Shown: piece by piece, positions 59,908-64,000 of the stretch
Position numbering within the stretch: position 1 is the first letter of the stretch
Layout: each line of letters opens with the position of its first letter
Source: Diphasiastrum complanatum
Taxonomy: Eukaryota > Streptophyta > Lycopodiopsida > Lycopodiales > Lycopodiaceae
DNA length: 64,000 bases
Reading direction: 5' to 3'
Assembly: GCA_029204225.1 (NCBI GenBank)
Contig: CM055099.1
Span: 45,155,489-45,219,488 of the forward strand
Translations under genes and position numbers: made by a program
Notes under the pieces: model-generated
The model's database searches: none
Told to the model about the DNA's origin: nothing
The model's input: the letters and a program-made list of their open reading frames with translations, nothing else

Positions 59908-62900
59908 CTATGAAGATTTGAGCATTGATCTTGATATAACTCCAAGATTAGATCTATGCTTGATGAAAGCACTTTTGCTCAAAATCTTGGTGAGTAGATC
60001 GGCAATACAAGAGGATGAGTTGACATGCTCCAAATAGATTTCACCTCCAATAAGCTTTTCTCTCACAAAATGGTGTGCCACTTCTATGTGCTTGCTTCTT
60101 GCATGAAATATGGGATTATTGGCAAGAGCTTGGACCGAGATGTTATCACACTTGATCATTGGTAGATCATCCTCCTTGATGCACTTTAGTTCCATTAATA
60201 ACCTCTTGATCCAAAGCACTTATTTGGTAGTTGTAGTGAGTGCTTTGTACTCGACCTCGCATGAAGAGAGAGATATAGTATCTTGCTTTTTGGAAAGCCA
60301 AGATATAAGATTGCCTCCAAGAAAGATAGTGTATGCACTAATAGACTTTCGATCCATCTTGTCACTTGCAAAGTCCGAATCCGAGTAGCCAATAATGGAT
60401 AGATCTTCACTTTTATAGAGTAGACCATAATCACAAGATGAAGATACATATCTTAAAATCCTCTTGGCCATCTTCCAATGATGGATCTTAGGATCTTGCA
60501 TAAATTGACTCAATTTGTGCACACAAAAACTTAGATCAGGCCTAGTAATTGTAAGCCAAATCAAGGAGCCTACGAGACTCCTAAAAAGTGTGATGTCCTC
60601 AAAGGATCGTTCATCACCTTTATTAGGATATTTTACAATTTGTTCCATTGGAGTATCTATGCTCTTAGAATTTTCCATATGGAATTTTTTCAACATAGAG
60701 TGAGCATATCTAGATTGGCATATAAAGACATGATTTTCATAAAAATCAATTTCTAGGCCCAGGATGTAATGCATCTCTCCTAGATCTTGCATTTTAAACT
60801 CACATCCAAGTGCTAGCTTGGTTTCATCAACTATCTTGATACAACTTCCACAAAGAATAATGTCATCAACATAAATTAGAAGAATGACAATATTGCTATC
60901 AACAAACTTTAGATACATGGAAGGATCATAGTCACTAAGAGTAAATCCTAGTGAGATAAGAAAAGAGTTAAGTCTTGAATACCATGATCTTGGTGCTTGC
61001 TTGAGTCCATAAAGACTTTTGAAGAGAAAGCACACTTTGGACTCATCCTTGATGAATCCTTGAGGTTGTTCCATATAGATCTCCTCCTCAAGATAACCAT
61101 TTAGAAAAGCATTGGATACATCTAATTGGAACACCTTCCCCTTGAAAAAACAAGCAAGAGAAATAAGAATTCTTATTGTCACCTTCTTTGCAACAGGTGC
61201 AAAGGTCTCCTCATAATCAAGACCATGGATTTGAGCAAATCCTTTGGCACATAATCTTGCTTTGTGCTTGTTGATGGTGTCATCATGATTGAACTTGATC
61301 CGAAATACCCACTTGCAACCAATCACATGCTTGTTGGATGGAGGATCCACAAGCTCCCAAGTATTGTTGGTGATCAATGCATCATACTCTTGCTTCATGG
61401 CATAATACCACTCCTTGGTATTGAGTGCCTCTTGTACATTCTTTGGCTCTTCATGAGAGACATAAAAAACATAATTAGTGAAATCAAGATCCACTTGTTT
61501 GCCTTTGTTATCATATGAGAGCCTCTTAGGCTCGGATCTATCTCTCATGGATCTTCTTGGTGAGAAAATCCGAGGAGAGTCTTCTTCAAATCTCGACCCC
61601 ATCACATCATGATTGTCTTCAAGATCAATAATTGATGATGCATCCATAGATTTCTTGATCTTGGCCTCTTCAAAAGATGAGTGTTGATCTTCATGAAAGA
61701 CAACATCTCTACTTTCAATAACTTGAGAAGTAGAGAGTATAAAGACTCTAAAGGCCTTCTTGGTGGATAAGTATCCAACCATGATCCCTTTGCATGCACT
61801 AGGATCTTCCTTCTTCCTTGTTTCCAAGGGAATATGGGCAAAGCATAAGCATCCAAAAACTCTAAGGTGATCAACCTTAGGCTTCTTAAAAAATAAGATT
61901 TCATATGGTGACTTTCCTCCAAGAGCTATATGTGGGAGCCTATTGCAAAAATAATTTGCACAATTAATGGCTTCTCCCCAAAAATCTTCGGGAAAAGATG
62001 CCTCAATTCTCATAGATTTTGCACATTCACATAGAGATCTATTCTTTCTCTCGGCCACTCCATTTTGAGATGGAGAGTAGGCACAAGAAAACTCTCTTTT
62101 AATGCCTTCAAGCTCACAAAAATCTTGAAATTTATTGGAGATATATTTGCCACCTCCATCACTTCTAAGAGCTTTAATCTTGAATGAGAATTGCTTCTCT
62201 ACATAAGCTTTGAAAATAAGGAAATGATCAAACACCATAGATTTAGAAGCAAGAAGATATATCCAAGTGAATCTTGTATAATCATCAATGAAAGTAACAA
62301 AACAAGTGGCTCCTCCCTTGCTTGTAGTTGATGAGAAATGCACATCCGAGTGGATTAACTCCAAAGGATGCTTGCTTTTGATAGAAGATCTTGTAAATGG
62401 CTTTTTGTGAGATTTAGCAATAGCACAAGCCTCACAAGGCTTGATCTTCTTGGAGAGTGACTTTGGCAAGCCAATAGCTTTGGCTTCTTTGATCATAGAG
62501 AGCATGGATTTGTACTTGGGATGTCCCAACCTCCTATGCCATAATTCCTCCATAGAGATCTTGTTCACAAGAGCAACATTACAAGCATTCACATACTCAT
62601 TTGGATCTAGTTTATAGATGCCACCAAATCTAGATCCTTATGCAAGTATCTCAGCATTCTTCTTGATAGTGCAGGTATCAACATTGAATTTTACATCAAG
62701 GCCATTATCAAGCAATTGGCCAACACTAATAAGATTCTTGGTAAGCTTAGGTACATAAAGAACTTTAGAGAGAGAAAGAACTTTAGAGGATGCAAGCTTC
62801 AAGGGAATGTTCCCTATGCCTTCAATAGGACACTCAAAATCATTTGCAGTGTATATTGATTTCTTGACTCCATCATAAGGTGCAATAGAAGAGAAAGAGT

Positions 62901-63894
62901 CCTTGGAGCTACACATATGTGAAGAGGCTCCACTATCAATATACCATAGGCCGTCCTTCTTGAAAGGAATAGATGAGAAACTAGAGACCATAAGAGATCC
63001 CTCTCCATCACTTGCAATAGTGTCTTCCTTCTCATTGGTAATGTTGGCTTGCTTGAGTTGATTCTTCTTCTTGAAGCAATTGGTGGCATAATGACCTTTC
63101 TTGCCACAATAAAAGCACTTGATCTTCTTCTTCTTGAGCTTGGATGATGAAGCATTAGAGGAATCATCTTCCTCCTCATCTTTGTCTTTGGATTTGACTT
63201 TGTCCTTGCTTGAGGATTGTTGATGTTGGTTCTTGCTCCTCCCTTTGTGCTTATCCTTGGCAAAGAGAGCTTTGCCATCATTATGAGTGAGAGAAAGCTT
63301 ATCCATCCTCAAGAGCTTGTACTCTTGTCTTGATTCTTCCAAAATCAGCACACTTTGGAGAGCCTCCAAACTTGGTAGCTCCTCCTTAATGGCATAGGAT
63401 TGGACAAGGTTATCAAATTCACTTCTCAAGCCATTGAGAATGACTTGAACTAGCTCATTTTGATTGATGGAATCACCAATACAAGCAAGTTCTCTATGAA
63501 TATCTTTTACTCTCAAAACATAACTAGATGCACTCTCATCACTCTTTTGGCTACTTTGAAAGACTTGATTCCTAAGAGTGAGAAGCCTAGAGGTATTCTT
63601 ATCCTCATAGATAGCCTTGAGACAATCCCAAGCTTTTTTGGCTGTTGTACAAGTACCTATCTCCCTCAATATCTCATTAGAGACATTCATCTTAATGTAG
63701 TGGAGAGCCATCCTATCTTTATGTTTGTATTTTTGAACCTCTTGAAGAACTTGTGGTTCTTCTTCAAGGCCAAGAACTATGTCCATCACATCTTGAAGGA
63801 CCAAGATGGACTCCATCCTCATTTTCCAAATTGAATAGTTTGAAGTGGTCAATCTTTCACTTGGTTCCAACAAGGATGAACCCATTGAAGACAT
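59908..63894 (-). pseudogene. B2 gag-pol, full length with two in-frame stop codons
   Basis: One frame runs from the ATG at 63894 (MSSMGSSLLEPSERLTTSNY) to the stop at 59908-59910, about 1328 codons. It is interrupted by TAA at 62638-62640 (after the protease, where B1 reads a Phe codon) and TAA at 60220-60222 (in RNase H, where B1 reads Glu). All domains are in order: gag with zinc knuckle CFYCGKKGHYATNC, protease DSGAS, integrase finger LWHRRLGHPKYKS with CEACAIAKSHKK, core RSDGGGKYISNKF (Glu after GGG changed to Lys) and NGVAERKNRSL, RT with LYGLKQAPRSWYSRL and YVDD, and RNase H DSDFASDKMDRKS. No frameshift was seen. The ATG at 63894 is preferred over upstream frame sequence because a poly-T run precedes it. 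It is inactive as it stands but only lightly decayed. Confidence 0.93.
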
Positions 63895-64000
63895 TTGAAG
63901 TGAAAAAAAAAAAAAAAAACTCAAATGATAAACAATAAATGTTGCTACACACTCTCAATAGGATCCAATAATGGAGTACTATCTCCTCCTATGAAAGATC

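Larger units (their letters stand above)
59150..64000 (-). mobile_element. Copia element B2, cut by the window end
   Basis: 3' LTR (59150-59889), purine tract, RNase H, RT, integrase, protease and gag in minus-strand order. Leader and 5' LTR lie beyond 64000. It is the same family as B1 but nearly unbroken, and it is inserted in the leader of element D. Confidence 0.95.

Overview
This window looks like nuclear DNA of a land plant. It is AT-rich and packed with nested Ty1/copia LTR retrotransposons, which mostly use a TGGTATCAGAGC primer-binding site matching the initiator-Met tRNA 3' end. It also has long GA/CT microsatellites, small GC-rich foldback repeats, and one spliced host gene, a plant PHD-finger protein. 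The divergent copia families and an RT-like C-terminal remnant made me think of a seed-free vascular plant such as a fern. That is an impression, not a demonstration.

Layout. 1-3260: the 3' part of a copia element (A', + strand), disabled by a 125-bp deletion. 3261-5640: no gene seen. 5641-5981: PBS and LTR remnant (- strand). 5982-9929: element C (- strand), a two-LTR, gag-only non-autonomous element. 10150-11400: two convergent gag fragments forming an inverted repeat. 11677-13145: protein-like exons of an unrecognised gene. 14400-14800: a gag-start remnant. 16388-18012 and 22230-22560: GC-rich hairpins, each followed by a short terminal-inverted-repeat element. 19314-20225: the PHD-finger gene, two exons. 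22561-30200: microsatellites and unrecognised sequence.

30202-47030 is a nest on the - strand. Element F (30202-30896 and 45269-45542) is split by element B1 (30897-45268). B1 is split by the intact, young element A (33835-40265, + strand, 1317-codon gag-pol, LTRs differing at two positions, CTCGG target duplication). A 682-bp solo LTR (31084-31765) sits in B1's 3' LTR, again flanked by CTCGG. B1's leader and gag start have been replaced by scraps of other elements. Next to F, a 420-bp coding-like segment unlike any copia domain lies between integrase-derived and gag-derived sequence (45543-45960).

47616-50045: decayed copia element E (+), gag to integrase. 51506-53186: copia remnant H (-), gag and protease. 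53650-54230: C-terminal remnant of a probable non-LTR reverse-transcriptase element. 54973-55209: a 237-bp CT repeat. 57619-59149: 5' LTR, PBS and leader of element D (+), interrupted by element B2 (- strand, 59150 to beyond the window end). B2 encodes a nearly full-length gag-pol with two in-frame stops.

Only element A looks capable of making all its own proteins. C, E, F, H and B1 are incomplete or mutated and could move only in trans, if at all. The most notable cross-cutting signal is a palindromic G-box-like site (core CACACGTGTG) in the LTRs of several otherwise different copia families.
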